Part shown: positions 15,158 through 15,852 of the stretch, in pieces | Layout: each line of letters opens with the position of its first letter | Numbering within the stretch: position 1 is the first letter of the stretch | DNA from: an uncultured Eubacteriales bacterium | Lineage (GTDB): Bacteria; Bacillota; Clostridia; Oscillospirales; Oscillospiraceae | Length of the DNA stretch: 15,852 bases | Assembly: GCA_900553805.1 (NCBI GenBank) | Contig: USEU01000048.1 | Coordinates: 1-15,852, forward strand | Direction of reading: 5' to 3' | Notes under the pieces: generated by a model | The model's input: the letters and a program-made list of their open reading frames with translations, nothing else | Told to the model about the DNA's origin: nothing | Database searches by the model: none | Translations under genes and position numbers: made by a program

Positions 15158-15852
15158 ATGATCACTCCGCAGCAAATTGACCAAATTTCCTTCAGCCAGA
15201 CCCGCCACGGCTACGACATGGAGCAGGTGGACAAGATCCTGGAGCCTCTGACCGAGGATTATGTCACGCTGTATAAGGAAAACGCCCTGCTCAAGAGCAA
15301 GATGCGCGTGCTGGTCGGCAAGCTGGAAGAATACCGCAAGAATGAGGCCGCCGCCAGGGACGCCGTGGAGAGCGCCAAGCGCTCCGCCGAGAAGGTGATG
15401 CAGGATGCCCAGGCCAAGGCCGCGCAGATGCTGCGCCAGGCCCAGGCTGCCGCCGCCTCCGCTCCCGTGGCCTCCGCCGCCAAGGGACCCAGCGCCGACG
15501 CGCTGGTGGCTGTGGAGAAGGCCCGGGTCGCCGAGGCCCGCAAGGCTGCCGCCACCCGCATTACCGAGATCCAGACCCAGATGCAGCAGTGCATTCAGGC
15601 CCTGGATCGGATCAAGAACGCCAACGTGACCCCCGCCGCCGCGCCTGCCGCCCCCGCCCAGCCGGAGGCCGAGGCCGAGCCGGAGATCGCCCCCGCCGAG
15701 AAGGAAGTCGGCTTCGTTGCCGTGTGCGCCGGAGACGGCATGGCCGATCTCTTCCGCTCGCTCGGTGCCGACCGGATCGTGACCGGCGGTCAGACGATGA
15801 ACCCCTCCACGGAAGACATTCTCCGCGAGGTGAACAAGACGCCCGCCTCCAC
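15158..15852 (+). CDS. divIVA: DivIVA-domain protein, partial, running into a FakA/YloV-like C-terminal domain
   Basis: The first 60 or so residues match the DivIVA/GpsB membrane-curvature-sensing domain: MITPQQIDQISF, then GYDMEQVDKILEP and a coiled coil (KENALLKSKM onward). Such proteins mark septa and poles. Coiled-coil, Ala-rich sequence continues to about 155, then an Ala/Pro/Glu linker to 184. From Gly185 to the window end (231 full codons) the frame changes character to GFVAVCAGDGMADLFRSLGA and GGQTMNPSTEDI, the hallmark of the C-terminal domain of the fatty-acid kinase subunit FakA/YloV. There is no stop or frameshift at the join (about 15707-15712). Leucine codons go from 9 CTG and 1 CTC before it to 0 CTG and 3 CTC after. 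A chimeric assembly is likelier than a true fusion. The start follows AAAGGAGA. The 3' end is outside the window. Confidence 0.8.
   Translation, partial: MITPQQIDQISFSQTRHGYDMEQVDKILEPLTEDYVTLYKENALLKSKMRVLVGKLEEYRKNEAAARDAVESAKRSAEKVMQDAQAKAAQMLRQAQAAAASAPVASAAKGPSADALVAVEKARVAEARKAAATRITEIQTQMQQCIQALDRIKNANVTPAAAPAAPAQPEAEAEPEIAPAEKEVGFVAVCAGDGMADLFRSLGADRIVTGGQTMNPSTEDILREVNKTPAS

Noticed and set aside
1..15852. CRISPR arrays, tRNA or rRNA genes, transposases, defence systems
   Set aside because: No regularly spaced repeats, cloverleaf or rRNA-like segments, or recombinase motifs were seen on either strand by reading; a covariance-model search was not possible.

Overview
The window reads as chromosomal DNA of a high-GC, Gram-positive Clostridia-type bacterium, most likely Oscillospiraceae/Ruminococcaceae from an animal gut. 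The reasons are strongly GC- and CTG/GCC-biased codon use, Gram-positive Shine-Dalgarno sites, the order miaB-mutS-mutL-miaA-hfq, a sepF-divIVA division module, and a cytosolic GH3 glycosidase with swapped domain order. The lineage is an inference from gene content and was not searched.

Layout. Positions 1-296 are non-coding: an AT-rich left part with inverted repeats, then the terminator of the first gene. Positions 297-2891 (minus) encode a GH3 beta-glucosidase-type enzyme. Between it and the next gene lie back-to-back promoters with a LacI-type palindrome. Positions 3084-5069 (plus) encode an unusual alpha/beta hydrolase fused to a multi-pass membrane domain. A small secreted acidic protein (5150-5671) has its own fully consensus promoter and a strong terminator.

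A long operon starts at a promoter near 5745: miaB, mutS, a CPBP intramembrane protease, mutL, miaA and hfq, ending at a 13-bp hairpin terminator at 13740-13769. It holds both enzymes that make ms2i6A37 on tRNA (MiaA, then MiaB), both core mismatch-repair proteins (MutS, and MutL with endonuclease motifs) and the RNA chaperone Hfq. The protease overlaps the mutS stop codon and sits between mutS and mutL.

The right end carries yggS (PLP homeostasis), sepF and divIVA. The 3' part of yggS contains a roughly 170-bp patch of about 35% GC in an otherwise about 65% GC gene. The patch carries a near-consensus promoter that could drive sepF-divIVA.

The most unusual signal is at the right edge. The DivIVA reading frame runs without a stop into a sequence that looks like the C-terminal domain of the fatty-acid kinase FakA/YloV, and codon choice shifts at the join. 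This is either a new DivIVA-FakA fusion or, more likely, a chimeric assembly join. No CRISPR array, tRNA, rRNA or complete mobile element was seen, and no clearly new defence or metabolic system. The best leads are the edge fusion, the yggS patch with its promoter, the hydrolase-membrane fusion, the protease in the mismatch-repair operon and the hfq leader hairpin.
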